From contig CAVSDL010000008.1 of NCBI GenBank assembly GCA_963726775.1, forward strand, positions 248,001-312,000: a DNA stretch of 64,000 nt. The letters run 5' to 3'. This DNA is from CAIWHR01 sp963726775. GTDB lineage: Bacteria; Pseudomonadota; Gammaproteobacteria; Burkholderiales; Casimicrobiaceae. Each line of letters starts with the position of its first letter. Positions within the stretch are counted from its first letter, which is position 1. This document shows, piece by piece, positions 38,292-47,081 of this stretch. Both the position numbers and the translations under genes were made by a program. The notes under the pieces are model-generated. The model was not told the origin of the DNA and did not search any database. It saw nothing but the letters and a program-made list of their open reading frames with translations.

Positions 38292-38316
38292 GCCCCGCAC
38301 GTCGCGGGGCTTTTTT
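38292..38316 (+). terminator. Terminator between dctP and dctM
   Basis: A 7-bp perfect stem GCCCCGC / GCGGGGC with loop ACGTC is followed by six T residues; AAAGA on the left would give a weak U-tract on the other strand. It lies between two convergent genes and probably serves dctP, perhaps also dctM. Confidence 0.85.
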
Positions 38317-38334
38317 CTGCCGTCGCAGGCCGCG

Positions 38335-40105
38335 CTACTTGGGCGGCGCGGCTCCACCAGGGGCGGGCGCGGGGGTCGACGCCTTGAAGGCATCCTGCAA
38401 GGACTGTGCCGCGCTGTCGTCCTTGTCCTTCTGCTGCTGCTCGGTCGGCGGAGCGGCCGGTTGTCCGTCGCTGCCGGCCGCCGCCGCGTCGCCCTGCGGA
38501 ATCACGATCTCGATCTTGTTCGGGTCCACCGTCGACGCGTCGCTCTTGTAGACCATCACCATCTGCGGGAACACGATGACCAGCGCAACCATCAGCACCT
38601 GGATCAGCACGAAAGGCACCGCCCCCCAGTAGATCTGCATCGTCGTGATCGGCGCCATCAGTTTGCCCGTGAGCTTGTCCGTGTATTCCTTGGCCGGGGC
38701 GACGCTGCGCAGGTAGAACAGCGCGAAGCCGAACGGCGGATGCATGAACGACGTCTGCATGTTGACGCCCAGCAGCACACCGAACCAGATGAGGTCGATG
38801 CCGAGCTTTTCCGCGACCGGGCCGAGCAGCGGAATCACGATGAACGACAGCTCGAAGAAATCGAGGAAGAAGGCGAGGAAGAACACCAGCACGTTGACGA
38901 CGATCAGGAAGCCCAGCTGTCCGCCCGGCAGATTGAGCAGCAGTTCCTCGACCCAGACGTGGCCGTTGACGCCGTAGAAGGTCAGGCTGAAGACGCGGGC
39001 GCCGACGAGGATGAAGACGACGAAGGCGGTGAGCTTCGCCGTCGTGTCCATCGCCTGTTTCAGCAGGCTGAGCGAGAGCCGCCGCCGGGCGAACGCCATG
39101 ATCAGCGCGCCGGTCGCACCCATGGCGCCGCCTTCGGTCGGCGTTGCGACGCCGAGGAAGATCGTGCCGAGCACCAGGAAAATCAGCGCCAGCACCGGGA
39201 TCAGCACGAACACCACGCGCTCCGCGAGTTTCGAGAGAAGCCCGAACTTGAGCAGCCGCTGGATCAGCGCCGTGAAGAACGCCACTGCCGTGCCCGACGC
39301 AGGTGGCGACCACGATCATCTCGTCGAGCGGCGCGTCCGGAGGGTAATACCACCGGGCAAAGGCGACGGCCGTGATCACGGAGATGACGACCAGCACCAG
39401 CAGCGAACGCGTGCCGCCCGAGCCGTCGGGCTCCTTCAGCGTCCGCGCCTCGGCGGGCAGCGCGGGCGCCCAGCCCGGCTTCACCGCGCACACGCCCATC
39501 GTATAGGCCGAATAGAGACCGGTGAGCACAAAGCCGGGAATGAACGCGCCCGCGTACATGTCGCCCACCGACTTGCCGAGCTGGTCGGCCATGATGATCA
39601 GCACCAGCGACGGCGGAATGATCTGCGCCAGCGTTCCCGATGCCGCGATGACCCCGGACGCGAAACGCCTGTCGTAGCCATAGCGCAGCATGATGGGCAG
39701 CGAGATCAGGCCCATCGAGATCACCGACGCAGCGACGACCCCGGTGGTCGCCGCCAGCAAGGCGCCGACGAAGATCACCGCGTAGGCGAGGCCGCCGCGC
39801 ACCGGTCCGAACAGCTGGCCTATCGTTTCGAGCAGATCCTCGGCCATGCCGCTGCGCTCGAGGATCAGTCCCATGAACGTGAAGAACGGAATCGCGAGCA
39901 GCGTGTCGTTCGACATCACGCCCCAGATCCGCTCGGGCAGCGCCTGGAACAACGTCGCCTGCAGCAGGCCGAGTTCGATCCCCAGGAGGCCGAAGCCGAT
40001 GCCGACGGCGGCCAGCGCGAACGCCACCGGGTAGCCGATCAGCATCACGACGACCAGCGCGCCGAACATCAGCGGCGCAATGTTGTGGATCAGGAAGGCG
40101 GTCAT
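38335..40105 (-). pseudogene. dctM: TRAP transporter large permease DctM, single +1 frameshift
   Basis: With one base removed this is a 589-residue DctM-type protein with about 12-14 membrane spans. The substrate-channel motifs include PFFTFMGLILERSGMAEDLLE, GTLAQIIPPSLVLIIMADQLG, GVATPTEGGAMGATGALIMA and MHPPFGFALFYLRSV. The C-terminal 75 residues form a Pro/Ala/Gln-rich tail. The frame breaks at 39293-39295, where a GGG (coding strand) should be GG: VVATCVG then continues TAVAFFTALIQRLLKF. As sequenced, translation from 40105 would run on in the wrong frame. No second lesion is visible. The start overlaps the dctQ stop by 4 bp. Confidence 0.88.
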
Positions 40106-40692
40106 GCCTGCTCTCCCCGGGCCTTGAGGATCTCCTCGGCCAACAGTTCCTCGGCCGATTTTTCGTGTTGCATCTCGCGCGGATCGGGAATCATCCCTTT
40201 GAGGAACGCGACGCGTTTGATCAGTTCGGAAATGCCCTGCACGGCCAGCAGCAGGAACCCGATCGGCACGAGCAGGCGCGCCGGCCAGATGATGAGGCCC
40301 CCGGCGTTCGTCGAGACCTCATGCCGTTCATACGCCTGCACGAAGACGGGCCACGCGAGGTACATGATCATAAATGCCATCGGGAGCAGGAACAGCAGCG
40401 TGCCGATGATGTCGATCCAGGCCTGCGTGCGCGCCGACAGCCGTCCCGAGATGACGTCGATCCGCACGTGCCGGTTCTGGAGCAGCGTATAGCCCGCGCA
40501 GAACAGGAAGATCGCCGAGAACAGGTACCATTGGATCTCGAGAAACGAATTCGAGCTGACGTTGAAAATCTTGCGGATGACTGCATTGGCGCAGCTGATC
40601 AGGACGGCGACGAGCACCAGCCAGTAGACGGTGTGGCCGACCCGGTTGCTGAGGCGATCGATCAGCCGGGAGAGGACGAGCAGTCCGTTCAC
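40102..40692 (-). CDS. dctQ: TRAP transporter small permease DctQ
   Basis: A 196-residue inner-membrane protein with four predicted spans. The DctQ signature region (NSFLEIQWYLFSAIFLFCAGYTLLQNRHVRIDV) is present. The start is a GTG at 40692 preceded by GGAGGA six bases away; longer upstream frames lack any ribosome site. It is the first gene of dctQM and must work with the binding protein encoded at 37135-38238, the only one in the window. Confidence 0.9.
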   Translation of the reverse strand: MNGLLVLSRLIDRLSNRVGHTVYWLVLVAVLISCANAVIRKIFNVSSNSFLEIQWYLFSAIFLFCAGYTLLQNRHVRIDVISGRLSARTQAWIDIIGTLLFLLPMAFMIMYLAWPVFVQAYERHEVSTNAGGLIIWPARLLVPIGFLLLAVQGISELIKRVAFLKGMIPDPREMQHEKSAEELLAEEILKARGEQA

Positions 40693-40848
40693 GTGGTTTC
40701 CTCCCGAGGATGCGGGCGCGGTCCGCGTCCGCCCGTTGCGGGTCGGCGCCACCGACGGCGGATTATAGCCGCCAACGGCGACCGGCGCGCGAGCCCCGCG
40801 CTGCGCTCCGGTGCTAGAATCGCTCCTCGCGTTGCCCCCGAGACCCCC

Positions 40849-42096
40849 GTGTTCCATCGCGCCCACACTCTTGCCCAGGCCGACCCCGAGCTGTGGGCCG
40901 CCCTTGCCGCCGAACATCGCCGCCAGGAAGACCACATCGAACTGATCGCCTCGGAGAATTACACCAGCCCCGCCGTCCTGGAGGCGCAAGGATCGCAGCT
41001 CACCAACAAGTACGCCGAGGGCTATCCGGGGAAGCGATATTACGGCGGCTGCGAGCACGTCGACGTCGCCGAACAGCTGGCGATCGACCGGGCAAAAAAG
41101 CTGTTCGGCGCCGAAGTGGCCAATGTCCAGCCGCACTCCGGCGCGCAGGCGAACCAGGCCGTGTTCTTCGCGGCGCTGAAACCCGGCGACACGATCCTCG
41201 GCATGAGTCTGCCCCATGGCGGGCACCTGACGCACGGTTCGCCCGTCAACATCAGCGGCAAGTGGTTCAACATCGTGCCCTACGGCCTTCATCCGGAGAC
41301 CGAGCTCATCGACTACGACGCGGCCGAAGCCCTCGCGCACGAGCACAAGCCGAAGCTCATCATTGCCGGCGCCTCCGCGTATTCGCGGGTGATCGACTGG
41401 GAACGTTTTCGCGAGATCGCCGACGCGGTCGGCGCGCTGTTGATGGTGGACATGGCGCATTACGCGGGCCTTGTCGCTGCGGACGTCTATCCGTCACCGG
41501 TGGGCATCGCCGACTTCACGACCAGCACTACCCACAAGACGCTGCGCGGGCCGCGGGGCGGCCTGATCCTCGCGAAGGCGGAGCAGGAGAAGGCCATCAA
41601 CAGCGCGGTGTTTCCCGGATTGCAGGGCGGACCGCTGATGCATGTGATCGCGGCGAAGGCGGTTGCGTTCGGCGAGGCGCTGTCGAAGGATTTCCGCCGC
41701 TACCAGGAGCAGGTGCTGGAAAATGCCCGGGTGCTCGCGAAGGTCATGCAGGAGCGCGGCCTCCGCATCGTCTCGGGCGGCACCGACAGCCACATGTTTC
41801 TCGTCGATCTCCGCGCCAAGAAGATCACCGGCAAGGACGCCGAAGCCGCGCTGTCCATGGCGCACATCACCGTCAACAAGAACGCGATTCCCAACGACCC
41901 GGAAAAGCCGTTCGTCACCTCGGGCATACGCATCGGGAGCCCGGCGATCACCACCCGCGGCTTCACCGAAATCGAGACCGAAGAACTGGGCCACCTGGTC
42001 GCCGATGTGCTCGATGCGCCGCACAACCGCGCCGGGCTTGCCCGCGCGCGCGCCAGCGTTGCGGCGCTCAACAAGCAATTCCCGGTATACGGATGA
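40849..42096 (+). CDS. glyA: Serine hydroxymethyltransferase
   Basis: A 415-residue PLP enzyme that interconverts serine and glycine and feeds one-carbon units into tetrahydrofolate. Family motifs include HIELIASENYTSPAVLEAQGS, the NKYAEGYPGKRYYGG loop, and the PLP-lysine segment TTSTTHKTLRGPRGG. The start is a GTG at 40849 (MFHRAHTLAQADPELW) without a clear ribosome site. In many betaproteobacteria glyA is followed by nrdR and ribD, exactly as here. Confidence 0.96.
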   Translation: MFHRAHTLAQADPELWAALAAEHRRQEDHIELIASENYTSPAVLEAQGSQLTNKYAEGYPGKRYYGGCEHVDVAEQLAIDRAKKLFGAEVANVQPHSGAQANQAVFFAALKPGDTILGMSLPHGGHLTHGSPVNISGKWFNIVPYGLHPETELIDYDAAEALAHEHKPKLIIAGASAYSRVIDWERFREIADAVGALLMVDMAHYAGLVAADVYPSPVGIADFTTSTTHKTLRGPRGGLILAKAEQEKAINSAVFPGLQGGPLMHVIAAKAVAFGEALSKDFRRYQEQVLENARVLAKVMQERGLRIVSGGTDSHMFLVDLRAKKITGKDAEAALSMAHITVNKNAIPNDPEKPFVTSGIRIGSPAITTRGFTEIETEELGHLVADVLDAPHNRAGLARARASVAALNKQFPVYG

Positions 42097-42194
42097 CAGG
42101 TAACAGAGGTCAGGCAACAGGGGTCAGGTAACACCTAACCGAGCGGAGCGCCGCCAATGTCTGTTACCTGTTACCTATTACCTGATACCTGACA
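42094..42194. repeat. Inverted/tandem GGTAACAG repeat filling the glyA-nrdR spacer
   Basis: The left arm (42094-42134) is built from repeated CAGGTAACAG / CAGGCAACAG units. The right arm (42159-42194) is the same motif inverted (CTGTTACCTGTTACC, then CTATTACCTGATACC). The arms could fold into a long imperfect hairpin around a GC-rich centre. The element starts on the glyA stop codon and ends one base before the nrdR ATG, so nrdR has no Shine-Dalgarno sequence. Confidence 0.8.
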
Positions 42195-42647
42195 ATGAAG
42201 TGCCCCTTCTGCGCCAGCTCCGACACGCAGGTGATCGATTCGCGCGTGTCCGAGCCCGGCGACTCGATCCGCCGCCGGCGGCGCTGTTCCGCCTGCCAGA
42301 AGCGCTTCACGACCTACGAGACCGTCGAATTGCGGCTCCCGCAGGTGGTGAAGACCAACGGAACGCGCTCCGATTTCGACGTCGGAAGGCTGCGCAATGG
42401 TTTCCAGCGCGCGCTGCACAAGCGCCCGGTGCCCACCGAGTTCGTCGACCGTGCCGTCGATCGCATCGTCGGCCTGGTGTTGTCGCTCGGCGAGCGCGAG
42501 ATTCCATCGCGCCAGATCGGCGAAATGGTGATGCAGGAGCTCTACAAGCTCGACAAGGTCGCCTACATCCGCTTCGCCTCCGTCTACCGGAGCTTCCAGG
42601 ACGTCGAGGATTTCCGTGATGCCGTTCGCAAACTCAAGAAGCGCTGA
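42195..42647 (+). CDS. nrdR: Transcriptional repressor NrdR
   Basis: A 150-residue regulator of ribonucleotide reductase genes. The N-terminal zinc ribbon (MKCPFCASSDTQVIDSR...RRRRCSACQKRFTTYE) has four cysteines. An ATP-cone domain follows (VVKTNGTRSDFDVGRL to about residue 135), which senses ATP/dATP. The length equals the family norm. It lacks a ribosome binding site because a repeat fills the upstream spacer. Confidence 0.96.
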   Translation: MKCPFCASSDTQVIDSRVSEPGDSIRRRRRCSACQKRFTTYETVELRLPQVVKTNGTRSDFDVGRLRNGFQRALHKRPVPTEFVDRAVDRIVGLVLSLGEREIPSRQIGEMVMQELYKLDKVAYIRFASVYRSFQDVEDFRDAVRKLKKR

Positions 42648-42801
42648 GTCCGACGTTGGCTCAGGCATGGCGCGCGCGGCGCGTGCATCGGCCTGCGCCG
42701 CAACAAGCCGCTGCGCGGCGTGTTGTCGCGACGCGGTGACGGCAGTCGGGACCGCGGGGAAGCGCGCCCGCAGGTAGCGTCGCGAAACGCCCTCCTTCCC
42801 G

Positions 42802-43890
42802 ATGTCCGAGTTTTCCGACGCCGACCGTGCGCACATGGCGCAGGCGCTCGCGCTTGCCGAGCGCGGACTGTTCACGACGACGCCCAACCCGCGCGTCGGC
42901 TGCGTGATCGTCGCCGACGGCGTGGTGGTGGGGGAGGGTTGGCACGCGCGCGCCGGCGAGGCGCATGCGGAGGTCAACGCGCTGATCGACGCGAAATCGC
43001 GCGGCAACGATCCGCGGGGCGCGACGCTCTACGTGACGCTCGAGCCCTGCAACCACACCGGACGCACGGAGCCTTGCACCGAGGCGATCATCGCCGCCGG
43101 CATCGCCCGCGTTGTCCTGGCGACGGCCGATCCCAACCCGGCGGCGGCGCACGGCGCGCAAAGGCTGCGCGCGGCGGGCATCCGCGTCGATGCCGGGCTG
43201 TGCGAGAGAGAGGCGAACGAGCAGAACGCGGGGTTTCTGTCGCGGATGACGCGCGGGCGACCGTGGGTACGCCTGAAAATTGCCGCGAGTCTCGACGGCC
43301 GCACGGCGCTCGCCGACGGCGAAAGCCAGTGGATCACGGGCGACGAGGCGCGCGCCGACGGCCATCGCTGGCGCGCGCGGGCGTGCGCCGTGATGACCGG
43401 CATCGGCACCGTGCGGCTGGACGACCCGCAGCTCACGGTGCGCGGGATCGACACGCCGCGACAGCCGCGCCGCATCGTCGTCGACCGCAATGGCGAAACG
43501 CCGGCGACGGCGCGAATTCTTGCGGGCGGCGAGGCGCTGATCGTGACGGCGGGCGGCCGCAATCCGGCATGGCCCGCCGGCGTCGACGTGCTGGCGCTTC
43601 CCGACGGCAACGGTCGCGTCGACCTGCCGGCGATGATGCGCGCGCTCGCCGACCGCGAAGTCAACGAGCTGCACGTCGAAGCCGGCGCGGCGCTCAACGG
43701 CGCGCTGCTCGCGGCCGGCGTCGTCGACGAGCTGCTCCTCTACCTCGCGCCGTGTCTCCTCGGTGATCCGGCGCGCGGGATTGCCGGGTTCCCGGGCGGG
43801 CTTGCCCGGCTCGCGGATCGCGTGCCGCTCGCGATCCACGACGTCGCCCGCGTCGGCGCCGACCTCCGGGTGCTGGCGCGCATCGCCTGA
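42802..43890 (+). CDS. ribD: Bifunctional diaminohydroxyphosphoribosylaminopyrimidine deaminase / reductase RibD
   Basis: A 362-residue riboflavin biosynthesis enzyme. The deaminase domain (residues 8-145) has the zinc motifs HAEVNAL and EPCNHTGRTEPCTE. The reductase domain (about 150-360) includes LKIAASLDGRTALADGESQWITG and ELHVEAGAALNGALL. It catalyses steps two and three of the pathway. The start at 42802 follows 155 bp of spacer after nrdR; no FMN riboswitch is recognisable there. ribE follows 12 bp downstream. Confidence 0.94.
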   Translation: MSEFSDADRAHMAQALALAERGLFTTTPNPRVGCVIVADGVVVGEGWHARAGEAHAEVNALIDAKSRGNDPRGATLYVTLEPCNHTGRTEPCTEAIIAAGIARVVLATADPNPAAAHGAQRLRAAGIRVDAGLCEREANEQNAGFLSRMTRGRPWVRLKIAASLDGRTALADGESQWITGDEARADGHRWRARACAVMTGIGTVRLDDPQLTVRGIDTPRQPRRIVVDRNGETPATARILAGGEALIVTAGGRNPAWPAGVDVLALPDGNGRVDLPAMMRALADREVNELHVEAGAALNGALLAAGVVDELLLYLAPCLLGDPARGIAGFPGGLARLADRVPLAIHDVARVGADLRVLARIA

Positions 43891-43902
43891 AAGGGGGACT
43901 CG

Positions 43903-44511
43903 ATGTTCACCGGAATAGTCGAAGCCGTCGGCAAGATCGTGGCTCTGGCGCCGAAGGGCGACGGGTTGCGGCTTGTCGTCGCGCCCGGAATGCTCGACGT
44001 GGCCGAGGTCGCGCCCGGCGACAGCATCGCGGTGAACGGTTGTTGCCTTACCGTCGTTGCCATCAGCGGCGCCACGCTCGGCTTCGATGTCTCGGCGGAG
44101 ACGCTCGCCTGCACCGCCGGTCTCGACGGCGCGCGCGAAGTGAATCTGGAGCGGGCGCTGCGCCTGTCGGACCGGCTCGGCGGCCATCTGATGACGGGCC
44201 ACGTCGACGGCGTGGGCACGGTCGTCGGATTCGAGCGCGTGGAGGAGGTCGCATCCGGCGCGGGCAGCTTCCGGCTCGAAGTCGAGGCGCCGGCGCCGCT
44301 GGCGCGCTTCATTGCGACCAAGGGATCGATCGCCGTGCAGGGAGTGAGCCTCACCGTCAACGGCGTCGCCGGCCCGCGCTTCCACGTGAATCTCATTCCG
44401 CATACACTCGAAGTCACGACGCTGAAGGCGCTGGCGCCGGGCGCGCCGGTCAACCTCGAAGTGGATCTCGTCGCGCGATACGTGGAGCGGCTTTCCAGCA
44501 GTGTTCTCTAG
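43903..44511 (+). CDS. ribE: Riboflavin synthase, alpha subunit
   Basis: A 202-residue enzyme that dismutates 6,7-dimethyl-8-ribityllumazine into riboflavin. Two homologous lumazine-binding barrels are visible: MFTGIVEAVGKIVALAPKGDG...DSIAVNGCCLTV, and MTGHVDGVGTVVGFE...GSIAVQGVSLTVNGV. The ATG at 43903 is close behind ribD with GGGGG upstream. ribBA and ribH, which often follow, are not in the window; a toxin-antitoxin pair stands here instead. Confidence 0.95.
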   Translation: MFTGIVEAVGKIVALAPKGDGLRLVVAPGMLDVAEVAPGDSIAVNGCCLTVVAISGATLGFDVSAETLACTAGLDGAREVNLERALRLSDRLGGHLMTGHVDGVGTVVGFERVEEVASGAGSFRLEVEAPAPLARFIATKGSIAVQGVSLTVNGVAGPRFHVNLIPHTLEVTTLKALAPGAPVNLEVDLVARYVERLSSSVL

Positions 44512-44588
44512 GTGACATTCATGGGAAGTCGTTACGACGCTGCTACTACCTTGCGCTTGCCAGCAGGCAGCTGTTCGTTAGACTACGC

Positions 44589-44617
44589 TTGCAGCGTATA
44601 CGCGAAACGCGTATAGT
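44589..44617 (+). promoter_or_regulatory. higBA promoter overlapped by a perfect operator palindrome
   Basis: The -35 box TTGCAG (44589-44594) and -10 box TATAGT (44612-44617) are 17 bp apart. The perfect palindrome TATACGCGAAACGCGTATA (44597-44615) fills the spacer and covers the start of the -10, so a bound repressor, presumably HigA, would block RNA polymerase. Transcription should begin near 44624, which is also the first base of the toxin start codon. Confidence 0.75.
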
Positions 44618-44623
44618 GGGGCG

Positions 44624-44944
44624 GTGGTTTTTGTCGAACTCACCCCCTTCGTCGACTTCCGAAGCGAATACTGGACCGACGAAGACCTGCGCGCGTTGCA
44701 GAGTTTCCTGCTTGTAGCGCCGGACGCCGGCGATCTGATCCGCGGTGGAGCAGGCCTGCGAAAGGTGCGTTGGTCGGCGCAAGGTCGCGGCAAGCGGGGC
44801 GGCGCGAGAGTAATCTACTACTGGCATATTCCGAAGCGACGCGTTTACCTGATCTACGGCTACGTCAAGAGCGAGCGCGATGACTTGACCCCGCAGCAGA
44901 CCAAGTTGCTCGCAGAGTTGATGAAGGATGTGAAAGATGGATAA
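44624..44944 (+). CDS. higB: RelE/HigB-type toxin
   Basis: A 106-residue protein of the RelE/ParE superfamily, HigB-like. Typical segments are the N-terminal VFVELTPFVDF, GDLIRGGAGLRKVRWSAQGRGKRGGARVIYYW (the substrate-facing beta sheet) and the C-terminal YLIYGYVKSERDDLTPQQTKLLAELM. Such toxins cleave mRNA on the ribosome. The start is a GTG at 44624 with no leader space for a ribosome site. The 3' end overlaps the antitoxin gene by 8 bp. Toxin-first order is the HigBA hallmark. Confidence 0.87.
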   Translation: MVFVELTPFVDFRSEYWTDEDLRALQSFLLVAPDAGDLIRGGAGLRKVRWSAQGRGKRGGARVIYYWHIPKRRVYLIYGYVKSERDDLTPQQTKLLAELMKDVKDG

Positions 44945-45230
44945 GCAGCATTTCGATCAGCTGGTCAAAGGTGTGCGCGAGATGAAGCGCCACATGAACG
45001 GCAAGGCCGTACGTGGCGCACGCACTTCGGAGCTCGCCGAGCCCGACATTCGCTCCATCCGCGAGGTCGCGAAAATCAGTCAATCTCAGTTCGCGAAATT
45101 GATTGGCGTCAGCGTGCGCACCTTGCAGAACTGGGAGCAGCATCGTACGCGGCCAACCGGTCCGGCGCGCGCGCTGTTGAAGATCGTGGCGTCCAACCCG
45201 AAATCGGCAATCGAGGCGCTGCACGCCTAA
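44937..45230 (+). CDS. higA: HigA-type helix-turn-helix antitoxin
   Basis: A 97-residue DNA-binding antitoxin (NadS-like). The XRE helix-turn-helix is REVAKISQSQFAKLIGVSVR followed by TLQNWEQHRTRPTGPAR (about residues 42-80). The first 40 residues would pair with the toxin. It overlaps the toxin gene, giving coupled translation. It probably represses the operon through the palindrome at 44597-44615. Confidence 0.87.
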   Translation: MDKQHFDQLVKGVREMKRHMNGKAVRGARTSELAEPDIRSIREVAKISQSQFAKLIGVSVRTLQNWEQHRTRPTGPARALLKIVASNPKSAIEALHA

Positions 45231-45572
45231 TAAGTATCGTCCGCTTCGGCGCGATTCTCGTGCGCCCGGTCAAAGCTGCATATAATCGTCCCGGAGTACC
45301 TCGCCCGGCTTCGTGAGGCGTGACGGAGATCGGATGGCGGTCGCGCCCGGGGCGGGCACCGCGAATTGGAGATCTATTCGGCCACTGCCGAGCTTTACCG
45401 AATCGAGTGACTACAGCCGCAGAAGTATCGTCATTCCCGCGAACGCGGGATCCAGTGGCTTGCGTCGAACGCCGCTGGGTCCCCGCGTTCGCGGGGACGA
45501 CAATCCTTTTCTTGCGTAAGCGTCACCCGATTGGATAGCGCTCGATAGACGCCGGATCGGAAGGAGACGACC
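45231..45572. other. Intergenic region with a lone TATAAT and a REP-like repeat
   Basis: This 342-bp gap between higA and mmsA has a perfect TATAAT at 45281-45286, with only a weak -35, that points toward mmsA and would give a leader of about 280 nt. Within that leader lies a dispersed palindromic repeat (45429-45501). Short open frames here merely read the repeat and are not genes. Confidence 0.55.
45429..45501. repeat. Dispersed REP-like palindrome pair, copy 2
   Basis: The left palindrome CATTCCCGCGAACGCGGGAT (45432-45451) and right palindrome CCCCGCGTTCGCGGGG (45481-45496) flank a short spacer. The halves are mutually inverted, so the element can form two hairpins or one long one. It is related to the copies at 21260 and 58446. 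Confidence 0.82.
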
Positions 45573-47081
45573 ATGGACCTCAGCACACTCGAACGGCTGC
45601 CGCTGTGGATCGGCGGCGGCGCTGTGGCTGCGCGCACGCAGCGCTACGGCGAAGTGACGAACCCGGCGACCGGCGAAGTCGTACGCCACGTCCCGCTCGG
45701 CAACGCCGAGGATATCGATGCGGCGGTGCGGGCCGCCGGGGATGCTTTTCCGCAATGGAGGTCGGCGCCGGCATTGCGGCGCGCGCGAGTGCTGATGCGC
45801 TTTCGCGACCTGCTGGAGACGCACAAGAAGGACCTGGCCCGGCTGGTATCGGAGGAGCACGGCAAGACGCTGATCGACGCCGAGGGGTCGATCACGCGCG
45901 GCATCGAGGTCGTCGAGTTCGCCACCGGCATTCCGCATCTCTTAAAGGGCGAGTTCAGCGACAACGTCGGCAGCGGCGTCGACAGCTTTTCGCTGCGCCA
46001 GCCGGTCGGGGTATGCGCGGGCATCACGCCGTTCAATTTCCCGGCGATGGTGCCGATGTGGATGTTCCCGGTCGCGCTCGCCTGCGGGAACACGTTCATC
46101 TTGAAGCCGTCGGAGCGCGACCCCACGATGAGCCTGCGCATGGCCGAACTGCTGGCCGAAGCGGGACTGCCGGACGGCGTTTTCAACGTCGTGCACGGCG
46201 ACAAGGAAGCGGTCGACGCGATCCTGGTCCACCCGGGCATCAAGGCGGTGTCGTTCGTAGGATCGACGCCGGTCGCGAAGCACATCTACGAAACCGGAAC
46301 CCGCCACGGCAAGCGCGTGCAGGCGCTGGGCGGCGCGAAAAACCACGCGGTGGTGATGCCCGACGCCGACCTCGATTTTGCCGCCGACGCGCTGATCGGC
46401 GCCGCCTACGGCTCGGCCGGCGAGCGTTGCATGGCGGTGTCGGTCGTGGTTGCCGTCGGCGATGCCGGCGATCCGATTCGCGACAGGCTCGCCGACCGCG
46501 CGCGTCGCGTCGCGGTCGGCCCCGGCGATCGGCCGGATTCCGAGATGGGGCCGGTGATTACGCGCGCCGCGCGCGACCGCATCGTGGGCCTGATCGATCG
46601 CGGTGTCGCCGAGGGCGCGACGCTCGTGGTCGACGGCCGCAAGCCGCGCGTGCCGGGGCACGATGCGGGATTCTTCGTCGGACCGACGCTGTTCGATCAC
46701 GCCACGTCCGCGATGACGATCTACCGCGAGGAGATCTTCGGGCCGGTGCTGGTGATCGTGCGCGCGGATTCGCTGGAGCAGGCGATTGGCGTGATCAACG
46801 CGAACGCCTACGCCAACGGCGCGGCGCTCTTCACGCGGTCCGGACACGCTGCCCGGCGTTTCCAGCAGGACGTCGAGATCGGCATGGTGGGCATCAATGT
46901 GCCGATCCCGGTGCCGATGGCGTTCTATTCGTTTGGCGGCTGGCGCGCCTCGCTGTTCGGCGATCTGCACGTGCATGGCATGGACGGCGTGCGCTTCTAT
47001 ACCCGCGGCAAGGCCGTCACGACGCGCTGGCCGGACGACGGCAGCGCGGCCCCCGGTTTTCACCTGCCGACGCTGGGCTGA
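45573..47081 (+). CDS. mmsA: Methylmalonate-semialdehyde dehydrogenase (CoA-acylating)
   Basis: A 502-residue aldehyde dehydrogenase of the MmsA/IolA group. It converts (methyl)malonate semialdehyde plus CoA and NAD into propionyl-CoA or acetyl-CoA, for example in valine or inositol breakdown. Family marks are PLWIGGG, CAGITPFNFPAMVPMWMFP, the catalytic cysteine in GSAGERCMA, and PMAFYSFGGWRASLFGD. AAGGAGA precedes the ATG at 45573. No other valine or inositol genes are nearby. Its last 22 bp overlap the convergent tonB-like gene. Confidence 0.93.
   Translation: MDLSTLERLPLWIGGGAVAARTQRYGEVTNPATGEVVRHVPLGNAEDIDAAVRAAGDAFPQWRSAPALRRARVLMRFRDLLETHKKDLARLVSEEHGKTLIDAEGSITRGIEVVEFATGIPHLLKGEFSDNVGSGVDSFSLRQPVGVCAGITPFNFPAMVPMWMFPVALACGNTFILKPSERDPTMSLRMAELLAEAGLPDGVFNVVHGDKEAVDAILVHPGIKAVSFVGSTPVAKHIYETGTRHGKRVQALGGAKNHAVVMPDADLDFAADALIGAAYGSAGERCMAVSVVVAVGDAGDPIRDRLADRARRVAVGPGDRPDSEMGPVITRAARDRIVGLIDRGVAEGATLVVDGRKPRVPGHDAGFFVGPTLFDHATSAMTIYREEIFGPVLVIVRADSLEQAIGVINANAYANGAALFTRSGHAARRFQQDVEIGMVGINVPIPVPMAFYSFGGWRASLFGDLHVHGMDGVRFYTRGKAVTTRWPDDGSAAPGFHLPTLG

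Noticed and set aside
42648..42801. FMN riboswitch upstream of ribD
   Set aside because: The 154-bp spacer shows none of the conserved RFN-element sequences.
45313..45538. Small plus-strand open frames between higA and mmsA
   Set aside because: They translate the REP-like repeat and lack ribosome sites.
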